Assembly: GCA_031282945.1 (NCBI GenBank)
Contig: JAITCX010000192.1
Coordinates: forward strand, 1-6,439
Reading direction: 5' to 3'
Origin: Elusimicrobiota bacterium
GTDB lineage: Bacteria > Elusimicrobiota > Endomicrobiia > Endomicrobiales > Endomicrobiaceae
DNA: 6,439 nucleotides
Part shown: in pieces, positions 1-6,100 of the stretch
Numbering within the stretch: position 1 is the stretch's first letter
How the letters are laid out: each line of letters starts with the position of its first letter
Notes under the pieces: model-generated
Told to the model about the DNA's origin: nothing
The model's input: only the letters and a program-made list of their open reading frames with translations
Database searches by the model: none
Translations under genes and position numbers: made by a program

Positions 1-27
1 GGATGCTCTTATTTAATAAGAACATCC
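1..27. repeat. Near-perfect 27 nt palindrome
   Basis: GGATGcTCTTATT and its reverse complement AATAAGAaCATCC face each other around a single central T. Twelve of 13 positions pair, with one C/A mismatch at 6/22. No T-tract follows on the plus strand, so it is not a classical intrinsic terminator in that direction. What lies to the left, including any minus-strand T-tract, is outside the window. It could be a terminator, an operator or the end of a larger repeat. Confidence 0.6.
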
Positions 28-170
28 GCCATTTCATTTATATATAAAAAACGTAACGCCGCGTATTATCTTTTTTCATTGCAAAACCTCTGGTCATATT
101 AAGAAATATTTATCGCCCGTATGTTCTTATCTTACCTCAATATTTTTTTCTTGTCAATTGAAAATAGAGT

Positions 171-228
171 CTCTCTTTTATAAAAAAGAGAGGAAATTAT
201 TTCTCTTTTGAAAAAGAGAAACAGAAAA
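171..228. repeat. Double-hairpin unit, copy 1
   Basis: Two hairpins, 171-192 (CTCTCTTTTA/TAAAAAAGAGAG) and 200-221 (TTTCTCTTTTGAAAAAGAGA core), are joined by GGAAATTA and followed by ACAGAAAA. The whole unit recurs at 292-347, shifted by 120-121 nt, with the same joining sequence. Confidence 0.75.
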
Positions 229-242
229 TTAAAGGCAAGACA

Positions 243-286
243 TGTTTCTCTTTTTGAAAAAAGAGAAACAGAAAAACTAACGACAC
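243..286. repeat. Single-hairpin unit type 2, copy 1
   Basis: A 12 bp stem (243-254 with 259-270, tight TGAA loop) is followed by GAAAAACTAACGACAC. Hairpin and tail recur almost unchanged at 422-464, 178-179 nt further on. Confidence 0.8.
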
Positions 287-291
287 CTTAC

Positions 292-347
292 ACTCTTTTA
301 TAAAAAAGAGTTAGAAATTATTTCTTTTAACAAAAGAAACAAAAACT
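292..347. repeat. Double-hairpin unit, copy 2
   Basis: Diverged copy of 171-228. It has hairpin ACTCTTTTATAAAAAAGAGT at 292-311, the joining sequence AGAAATTA, and a second hairpin at 321-339 (TTTCTTTT, loop AAC, AAAAGAAA). Base changes between the copies often keep the pairing: the outer pairs CT/AG became AC/GT, and the C lost from the left arm of the second hairpin is matched by a lost G on the right. This suggests that the stem matters, although two copies are too few for proof. Confidence 0.75.
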
Positions 348-361
348 TTTAACGACATTTG

Positions 362-403
362 CAACTTAATTCTTTTTTCTTTAAAAGAGAAACAGAAAAG
401 TAA
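362..403. repeat. Hairpin unit type 3, copy 1
   Basis: CAACTTAATTC leads into a weak hairpin (left arm TCTTTTTTCTTT, right arm AAAAGAGA) and ends with AACAGAAAAGTAA. It recurs at 468-509, about 106 nt further on. Confidence 0.7.
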
Positions 404-421
404 TAAAGATTTTGAAATAGC

Positions 422-464
422 TTTCTCTTTTTTGAAAAAAGAGAAACAGAAAAACTAACGACAC
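422..464. repeat. Single-hairpin unit type 2, copy 2
   Basis: Stem 422-432 with 436-446 around TGA, followed by the same ACAGAAAAACTAACGACAC tail as at 243-286. It differs from that copy mainly by one extra T in the left arm. Confidence 0.8.
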
Positions 465-467
465 ATA

Positions 468-509
468 CAACTTAATTCTCTTTTCTTTAAAAGAAAAACA
501 GAAAAGTAA
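468..509. repeat. Hairpin unit type 3, copy 2
   Basis: CAACTTAATTC followed by TCTTTTCTTTAAAAGAAAAA and CAGAAAAGTAA. It is a close copy of 362-403, and its inner pairs are 479-484 with 489-494 around CTTT. It closes the hairpin cluster. Confidence 0.7.
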
Positions 510-542
510 CGCCCTTTAAACTCATTTCTTTATTTTTGTTTT

Positions 543-567
543 GCGCTTCCTTTTTATTTTTTTAGCC
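543..567. repeat. Left terminal inverted repeat arm
   Basis: It reads GCGCTTCC, then T5-A-T7, then AGCC. It pairs with 742-763, leaving a small bulge where GGAA in the complement faces GA. Confidence 0.75.
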
Positions 568-620
568 ACGCGCCATGCGAAAATTTTTTTCGCCCCCGCG
601 CCGACTCTACTTTTAACGTG

Positions 621-636
621 ACAGACAGCAGTCTGT
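621..636. repeat. Perfect 6 bp hairpin inside the composite element
   Basis: ACAGAC, loop AGCA, GTCTGT. It lies inside the inner inverted repeat 581-594/694-707 and would be one of two apical branches. Confidence 0.6.
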
Positions 637-656
637 TCTGCCACGCCCGCCTGGGT

Positions 657-691
657 GAGGGCAAAGGAAACTTCCAGTTTCCCTTGCCCTC
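657..691. repeat. Strong 15 bp hairpin inside the composite element
   Basis: Positions 657-671 (GAGGGCAAAGGAAAC) pair with 677-691 (GTTTCCCTTGCCCTC) around TTCCA, with one A/C mismatch at 665/683. This is the most stable-looking stem in the window. There is no T-tract on the 3' side in either orientation, so it is probably not a terminator by itself. Confidence 0.75.
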
Positions 692-741
692 TTGGCGAAA
701 AAAATTTCTCGTAAAGACCAAGCGCTTTGCCGCTTACGCTA

Positions 742-763
742 GGCTAAAAAATAAAAAGAGCGC
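742..763. repeat. Right terminal inverted repeat arm
   Basis: GGCT-A6-T-A5-GAGCGC is the reverse complement of 543-567 apart from one A missing in the run and a two-base gap near the end. The following GGG also allows GCGCGGG (760-766) to pair with CCCGCGC (595-601) as an alternative fold. Confidence 0.75.
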
Positions 764-800
764 GGGAAAAGGTACGACACGACAACAACAACGACAACAA

Positions 801-979
801 CGCCAAAGAGACAACAACAAAGTCAAAAACACAACAACAAAGTCAAAGAGACAACAACAAAGTCAAAAACACAACAACAAAGTCAAAAACGCAACGACAA
901 AGTCAAAGACAACAACAAAGTCAAAGACAACGACAAAGTCAAAGACACAACAACAAAGACACGACAACGACAAAGTCAA
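801..979. repeat. Direct-repeat array, period 20 bp falling to 17-18 bp
   Basis: Consecutive units begin at 801, 821, 841, 861, 881, 901, 919, 937, 957 and 974, mostly with AGTCAAA. The first part alternates AGTCAAAAAC and AGTCAAAGAG halves (801-880), giving a weak 40 bp super-period, each followed by ACAACAACAA. From 901 the units shorten to AGTCAAAGACAACAACAA. Related CAACAACGAC sequence precedes it from about 780. On the plus strand T occurs almost only in AGTC, so all three plus frames stay open by composition. A 20 bp period is not a multiple of three, which argues against selection as protein. Iteron-like binding sites, an unstructured RNA spacer, or simple slippage expansion are all possible. 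Confidence 0.85.
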
Positions 980-1014
980 AGCTAAAGAGATCGGCTATTA
1001 ATTTCCGTCACATT

Positions 1015-2769
1015 TTATAATTCATTTATGCCTGCAACATTTTTGCTCTCAAATAATTTGATGAAATCATCAACTTTCATCGCCCCTAAATCTTTGTTTC
1101 CGCGCTGCCTTATCGCAACAGAATCCGATTCCATTTCTTTGTTTCCTACAACAGCAATATATGGAATTTTTTGCAATACAATTTCTCTTATTTTGTGTCC
1201 GATTTTTTCATTTCTGTCGTCTAATTCCGCCCTGATCCCCGCTCGTTTAAATTTCTCAAGCAAGTCTTTGCAATAACCTTCCTGCTCATCATTGATGTTT
1301 GCAATAACAACCTGCACAGGCGAAATCCATAAAGGCAAGTCCCCTGCATAATTTTCTAGCAAAACGCCGATAAATCTTTCCATAGAACCTAAAAGAGCGC
1401 GGTGTATCATAAACGGCCTCGCCCTCTTTCCCTCGGCATTGACATAAAAAATATCAAAACGCTCAGGTAAATTAAAATCAAATTGAATTGTTGAACATTG
1501 CCATGACCTGCCAATAGAATCTTTAATTTTTATGTCTATCTTAGGTCCATAAAAAGCCCCGCCCCCCTCGTCTATCGCATATTTAAATCCAGTTTTCTTT
1601 AATGCATTTTCAAGGGATCTTTCCGCTTCATCCCACTTGGCAATTTCACCAACAAATTTTTCTTTCGGTCTTGTGGCAAGATAAATTTCTAAATCCGTAA
1701 ATCCAAAAATTTTGAGCATCTCTATCGCCATATTAAAAATTCTAATCATTTCCTCTTCCAACATTTCTGGACTCACAATTACATGCCCATCGTCTTGCGT
1801 AAACCCTCTTACACGTAAAAGCCCATGTAAAACGCCCGACTTCTCATATCTGTAAACAGTTCCAAGCTCGGCATACCTCACAGGCAATTCTTTGTAGGAA
1901 TGCATTTTTGTTTTATAAACCATTAAATGACCCGGACAATTCATCGGTTTTATGCGGTAGGGCTTGCCCTCAATTTCCATAGACGCATACATATTCTCAG
2001 AATAAGTTTCAAGGTGGCCGCTTATTGCATAGAGTTCTTGGCTTGCAATGTGGGGAGTTTTCAAAAGTCCATAGCCATTATCAAGGTGAAATTTTTTCCA
2101 AAAATTTTCAATAATATCGCATAGTAAAGCGCCTTTGGGATGCCATAAAACTAAACCGCCCCCAACTTCATCATGAACGCTAAATAAATCTAAATCTTTT
2201 CCCAATTTTCTATGATCCCGTTTCTTAGCTTCCTCTAACTTTGTTAGATAGTCCTTCAGTTCATCTTTTGTAAAAAATGCTGTTCCGTAAATTCTTTGCA
2301 ATTGTTCTCTTTTAGAATCGCCCCGCCAATATGCTCCCGCCACAGAAAGCAGCTTAAAAAATTTCACTTGGCCTGTGCTCTTTACATGGGGGCCTCTGCA
2401 GAGATCTTCAAAATTTCCGCATTTATAAATATTGACATTTTCATCGTCAATGCCCTCGGCAATTTCAGCTTTAAATTTTTCGCCTTTTTTGTTAAACATT
2501 TCTATCGCTTGAATTTTTTGCAAGGTGGAATGGATAAAAGGATAATTGGCTTTTATAATTTCTTTCATTTTGGATTCAATTTTTTCCAAATCTTCAATGC
2601 TAAATGGAGTCGGTCTATCAAAATCATAATAAAAACCTTCTTCAATGGACGGGCCGATAGCCACTTTTGTCTCTGGAAATAATTCTGTTACGGCAGCCGC
2701 CATAATATGCGATGCGGAATGCCTCAATGTGTCTAGGGATGGTTTGTTGATATCCTGCTTTTCGTTCAT
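1015..2769 (-). CDS. thrS: Threonyl-tRNA synthetase without TGS domain
   Basis: A cytoplasmic class II aminoacyl-tRNA synthetase that charges tRNA-Thr using ATP and removes mischarged serine. The 584 residues begin almost at once with the N2 editing domain. Its motif is RHSASH (His17, His21), with Cys124 and His128 in CRGPH completing the editing site. The catalytic core follows from about 190: motif 2 region RYAELGTVYRYEKSG (298-312) and motif 3 RPFMIHRALLGSMERF (451-466). The zinc ligands match E. coli Cys334, His385 and His511: Cys278 (MNCPGH), His329 (QDDGH) and His456. The anticodon-binding domain occupies about 478-584. Residues sit about 56 positions earlier than in the 642-residue E. 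coli enzyme because the N-terminal TGS (N1) domain is missing. The ATG start has a Shine-Dalgarno sequence, and an in-frame TAG lies 13 codons upstream, so no TGS domain is hidden by a wrong start. No frameshift is seen. Confidence 0.97.
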   Translation of the reverse strand: MNEKQDINKPSLDTLRHSASHIMAAAVTELFPETKVAIGPSIEEGFYYDFDRPTPFSIEDLEKIESKMKEIIKANYPFIHSTLQKIQAIEMFNKKGEKFKAEIAEGIDDENVNIYKCGNFEDLCRGPHVKSTGQVKFFKLLSVAGAYWRGDSKREQLQRIYGTAFFTKDELKDYLTKLEEAKKRDHRKLGKDLDLFSVHDEVGGGLVLWHPKGALLCDIIENFWKKFHLDNGYGLLKTPHIASQELYAISGHLETYSENMYASMEIEGKPYRIKPMNCPGHLMVYKTKMHSYKELPVRYAELGTVYRYEKSGVLHGLLRVRGFTQDDGHVIVSPEMLEEEMIRIFNMAIEMLKIFGFTDLEIYLATRPKEKFVGEIAKWDEAERSLENALKKTGFKYAIDEGGGAFYGPKIDIKIKDSIGRSWQCSTIQFDFNLPERFDIFYVNAEGKRARPFMIHRALLGSMERFIGVLLENYAGDLPLWISPVQVVIANINDEQEGYCKDLLEKFKRAGIRAELDDRNEKIGHKIREIVLQKIPYIAVVGNKEMESDSVAIRQRGNKDLGAMKVDDFIKLFESKNVAGINEL

Positions 2770-2774
2770 AAATA

Positions 2775-2782
2775 CCGCCTTT
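2775..2782 (-). promoter_or_regulatory. Ribosome binding site of thrS
   Basis: Read on the minus strand this is AAAGGCGG, followed by TATTT and the ATG at 2769-2767. The AGG core is 8 nt from the start codon. It supports the short form of the enzyme. Confidence 0.7.
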
Positions 2783-2849
2783 ATTGTTTTAATAAATACA
2801 TATAACTATAGCTATAATTTAATTAATTGAAAGTGATTGTAGGTAATCT

Positions 2850-2858
2850 ATCATAGCA
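2850..2858 (-). promoter_or_regulatory. Candidate extended -10 element for thrS
   Basis: TGCTATGAT on the minus strand fits an extended -10 (TGnTATnnT) about 80 nt ahead of the thrS start. No convincing -35 hexamer is seen 16-18 nt further upstream. A perfect palindrome TATAGCTATA (2807-2816) lies between it and the ribosome binding site and could be an operator. In such AT-rich DNA both may be chance. Confidence 0.3.
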
Positions 2859-3033
2859 TTTTAAAAGAAGTTATAGAGGGTTTACAGAGGGATTAAATGG
2901 AATTAAACATTATTATTTTTCATTTGTCTGCATAAAATTACTAAACGCTTAATTTTTACTTTTGACTTCAAAAAATGTTTTGCAAAATTGGCAATTTCTA
3001 TAAATAAATAATGCTCTCAAAATTCTTTTTATA

Positions 3034-3055
3034 GCGCTTCCCATTTTTATTTTTA
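3034..3055. repeat. Short similarity to the left arm of the 543-763 element
   Basis: GCGCTTCC, CA, TTTTTATTTTTA resembles 543-563 (GCGCTTCC, TTTTTATTTTTTT) with two extra bases. No matching inverted arm is found nearby. It may be a remnant end of the same element or chance similarity in T-rich DNA. Confidence 0.3.
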
Positions 3056-3140
3056 ACATTATCATTTTTTTTAATAATTTTATTTTATTCCTACCCGCTT
3101 TTAACTCCCACTCATATTTTGCTTGCAAAAAACTAATCGC

Positions 3141-3163
3141 AAAAAATTATCGCATCGCAATAA
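3141..3163 (-). terminator. Weak candidate terminator after the autotransporter gene
   Basis: On the minus strand, a few bases after the TAG stop, TTAT-T-GC-GAT-GC-G-ATAA can fold with one internal mismatch and runs straight into TTTTTT. The stem is short (4 plus 2 bp), so efficiency is doubtful. Position and T-tract are right for an intrinsic terminator. Confidence 0.4.
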
Positions 3164-3167
3164 CGCT

Positions 3168-6100
3168 CTAGTCTTCCTCTTGTTCGGCGGGTTGTTCATT
3201 GTCCCAATCAATCCTCACTCTCAAGCGGGTTCGCGTGGTCAGTTTCTTTGTGACAAGCGTAAGTTTGTTTCTTGGAATAGAATTTTTGCGCAGAAGTTTT
3301 AAAACGCTGTTTGCCCGCTCAAGCGTCAATTTATTGGCTTCAATAGACGCAGGATCCTTAGAAGCGTTTAACCTTACAATAAGCGATAATTTTTTAAATT
3401 TTGGTCTGGATAGCGCTAATTGTTTTGCAAAACTAATAATTTCTAAGCGGCTTTCTTTTGTCAATTCCTCAGAGTCATCTTCAAACATTATTAAATACGG
3501 CGGATGCGGTCTTTCTACCCATAATTTTTTTGTCACCCTGTAAACAATGCCTATATTTGCATTGTAAATTTTCAAGTTGTTATTTTGCGTGATATTAAAC
3601 TGCGCCCCAATTGTCAATCCTTTAGATAAATCTACATTTGCGCCCGCCTGCCCGCCATAAAAAAATAAATTTGCATCGTCGCTTTCAATTTTAAAATTTT
3701 GTTCATTTTCTATAAATTCCGCTCTAATTTTTTGCGCATAACCCAAATTTTGACCTGCAAAAATATTTGCAAATAATGTTAACTTAGCGCCTTGGCGTCT
3801 AAATTCTAAACCGCTTTTTAATGCGCTGTTTTCTAATGTCTGAGCGGCAAAATGTAAATTTGTTATCCCGCCGTTTTCCTCTTTTACTTGAGCTGTATTT
3901 ATTTGATTAAACTCATATGAAACAAATGGACCCATAAATAAATTTGCTTGCGGATTTTTAGTGTAAAGCAATTTGAGATTATATTTTAATTTTAGAGCGG
4001 CATTAAACCCTGTCACAAAAATATCGCTTTGAGGATTATAAGTTGTCCCCAATTCAATGTTTCGTTTGGCTTTGCCCTCTCCATACTTTTGGCTTGCTAA
4101 AAATGCCGCGTCAAATTGATCTATAGTAATTCCAGCATAAACGCCCGCATTGATTTCTATTAAATTTGCGCTGTTTTGGGCTTGATTAAAATTTTTAAAT
4201 TCGGCATCCGCAAAAACGCCAATGCGCAAAATACGATTTATAAATAAATCTTTGCCAACAATTAAATCAATGTCTTGCGATTTAAAACTTCCTAAAGTTT
4301 GTTTGGAATTGCTAAATTCTAAATTTGAATAATTTATATTTGCCCACTGTCTGTAAGCGGGATATTGGGAAATTTGCGCAAATAAAAATTCATTGTTTTC
4401 ATATAAAAGACTTTTAAAAATATTTGCATAAAAAACGCCGCTTAAACTATCATATGCAAAACGTTTTTGCTGGGCATTCATTTTTGCCAGCGGATATTTT
4501 AAATGCCCGTCTCCATTTACAATGTCTTCAATTTCTTTTTGATTGTTTGTTTGAGCGGCGTCTTGATCGCGCGGAACAAGATTTTTTATATAGAGAATTT
4601 TTGCATCATTGTCAAAACGTAAAGTGTAAAGCGATGAATTGTAATTAAAAATATTTTCGGCATTGTTTTGGACAATCCCATTTTGATTAAATCCAAAAAA
4701 ATCATCCGCAATAATAATTGGAACTTCATTTGAAATTATTTCAAAGGAATTTATATTTTTTATTGTTAAGTTATTGCCCGTGAAAATTGTAATGGAACTT
4801 GCATAAATTTTGTCGCTTTGCGATTGTTCAAAATTTATGTCTAAAACTAAATCTGCATTTAAAGTTAATGTGCTTATAAAAAGTTTGGAATTTGGCAAGT
4901 TGTTTTCTAAAGAAATTCTCGTATCATTTTGCATTGTTAAAACTGAAATATTGGAAACTCTAGATTTAAAATTTAGCGCCCCGCTTTCAACAATAAATAT
5001 ATTTTCTATCGTTGAAGCTTCTCCTTTAAATGTAACCTCGCCCGAGCCTGTTTTTATAATTGGAGCTTCTAAATTTCCGCTTGTGCGAATGCCGTTTTCT
5101 AAAGTATTGTTTCCTGCAAAAATTACGGCGCTTTGCGCGTCTGCAAAATAAATGTCATTTAAGACGGCGTCTGCTAAATTACCTTTAAAATTAATATTTG
5201 CATTTGCCCAAACGATTGTAGAATTTTGTAAATAAAAAACTCCGCCCGAACTTACGGCTGTATTATTATTAAATGCAATATTTGAATTTGTAAAAATAAT
5301 TTTTGAATCGTATAGAGCAAAAGCGCCTCCCGCATTAGCGCTAAAATTATTTTCAAAATTGGATTTTATATCTTTAAACTCTATAAAACTGCTTTGCGCC
5401 CCTATCGCCCCGCCGCCAAGATTATCTTCCACTCGGATGCTATTATTATAAAAATTTGAATTTGATAAAAATTGCGCTGTGGAATTTGTAATAGACATAA
5501 CGCCGCCGAAAGAATGTACATTTGTAAAATTTGTAAAAGAAATATCTATAAAAGTAATGCTGGAGTTTTTTAAATTAAAACCTAAATCATGATATTGCCC
5601 TGCGGCGTCTAAAGCATAACCCCTGCCGTGTAAAACTAAAGCTGTTGACGGAGTTATCCCAAAAGGCAAAGGTCTGATCTCGGAAAGAGAGGCAACGCTT
5701 TTTGGCAATAATATCGTTTCGTTAAAATCCGATTTTTTGTATATGCGCACCAGTTCATTCCAAATGCCGCCGCTGTATAAAAGCAAATCCCAACCAAAAT
5801 CTGTTATGTCTATTACTAAAGAAATTCCTTCCTCTACCCATAAATTCTCAATGTCTCCATAAGTAAATTCGTTGGGAGAGGTAAGAACTTTTATTGTCTG
5901 TCTGGAAATGCCCCCCTCATAGTGCAGAGAAAGCGCTGAAATGCCCGCGCTAAATTTTCCGCCCACCCAAATCCAATCCGCCGTTCCTGAGCTGAAATCC
6001 ACATCAATTTCTATAATGCCCTCTAATTTAAAATTTCCCGTCACATAAAATGAACTTTCCGCAACTTCATTTAATAAAGATAATACGCCTCCGCCGCTTA

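Larger units (their letters stand above)
171..510. repeat. Cluster of about eight AT-rich hairpins with CTCTTTT/AAAAGAG core
   Basis: Stem-loops can be drawn at 171-192, 200-221, 243-270, 292-311, 321-339, about 368-390 (imperfect), 422-446 and about 476-497 (imperfect). In each, the plus-strand 5' arm is almost pure pyrimidine (for example TTTCTCTTTTTT) and the 3' arm almost pure purine (GAAAAAAGAGAAA). Most are followed by ACAGAAAA and several by TAACGACA. The units fall into three types that each occur twice, so the cluster grew by duplication. No T-tract follows the stems on either strand, which argues against a simple row of terminators. Function unknown. Confidence 0.8.
543..763. repeat. 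Composite inverted-repeat element, about 221 nt
   Basis: The outer ends form long imperfect terminal inverted repeats: 543-567 (GCGCTTCC, TTTTTATTTTTTT, AGCC) against 742-763 (GGCT, AAAAAATAAAAA, GAGCGC), with one A/T run-length difference and a two-base gap. Inside, 581-594 pairs perfectly with 694-707 (14 nt, GGCGAAAAAAATTT). Two hairpins lie within this inner pair. The whole would fold into one long branched rod as RNA, or a cruciform as DNA. It is GC-richer than its surroundings. No target-site duplication and no transposase are visible. It may be a MITE-like element, an interspersed structured repeat or a non-coding RNA; the sequence alone does not decide. Confidence 0.7.
1..1014. other. 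Gene-free repeat-rich region downstream of thrS
   Basis: No credible coding sequence is visible on either strand. The only longer open frame (618-1001, plus) runs across an inverted-repeat element and a tandem repeat, and looks spurious. The region is divided into a near-palindrome at the left edge, plain AT-rich sequence (28-170) in which I see nothing definite, a hairpin cluster (171-510), a GC-richer composite inverted repeat (543-763) and a T-poor direct-repeat array (801-979). The stretch from 980 to 1014 before the thrS stop codon shows no hairpin with a T-tract, so no standard thrS terminator is visible right after the gene. Confidence 0.8.
2770..3167. other. AT-rich spacer between the autotransporter gene and thrS
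   Basis: 398 nt without a credible gene on either strand. It contains the thrS leader with its ribosome binding site and a possible promoter, the palindromes TATAGCTATA (2807-2816) and AAATTG-G-CAATTT (2985-2997), and a stretch at 3034-3055 resembling the left arm of the 543-763 element. A weak terminator-like hairpin follows the autotransporter stop codon. I see no T-box core or other known riboswitch motif in the thrS leader. The length and the terminator suggest that the two genes are transcribed separately. Confidence 0.7.

Noticed and set aside
151..184. Sigma-70-like promoter TTGTCA ... TATAAA on the plus strand
   Set aside because: The spacer is 22 nt, and the TATAAA falls inside the first hairpin of the repeat cluster; no gene follows.
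171..510. Row of intrinsic terminators
   Set aside because: Stems are followed by purine-rich ACAGAAAA on the plus strand and by no T-tract on the minus strand, and they are made largely of A/T runs.
543..763. Known RNA such as tmRNA, SRP RNA or 6S RNA
   Set aside because: No tag sequence or tRNA-like end, and no SRP apical motif. The long rod shape is vaguely 6S-like, but the A/T-run terminal arms and branched top do not match well enough to name it.
801..979. CRISPR array
   Set aside because: Units are directly abutting with no unique spacers, the period is only 17-20 bp, and no cas gene is present.
618..1001. 127-residue open frame on the plus strand, Gln/Thr/Lys-rich at the end
   Set aside because: It starts with GTG without a ribosome binding site, crosses the inverted-repeat element and then the T-poor tandem array, where every plus frame is open by composition. 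The 20 bp period shifts the frame in each unit, so the protein is not what is repeated.
1028..2830. Plus-strand open frames at 1028-1276, 1927-2124, 2296-2682 and 2645-2830
   Set aside because: They lie antisense to thrS (the last also runs into its leader), have no domain-like sequence or ribosome binding sites, and the minus-strand synthetase explains the region.
2770..2950. T-box riboswitch or threonine attenuator ahead of thrS
   Set aside because: No T-box core (TGGNACCGCG-like), no specifier stem and no Thr-rich leader peptide could be found; the leader is short and AT-rich.
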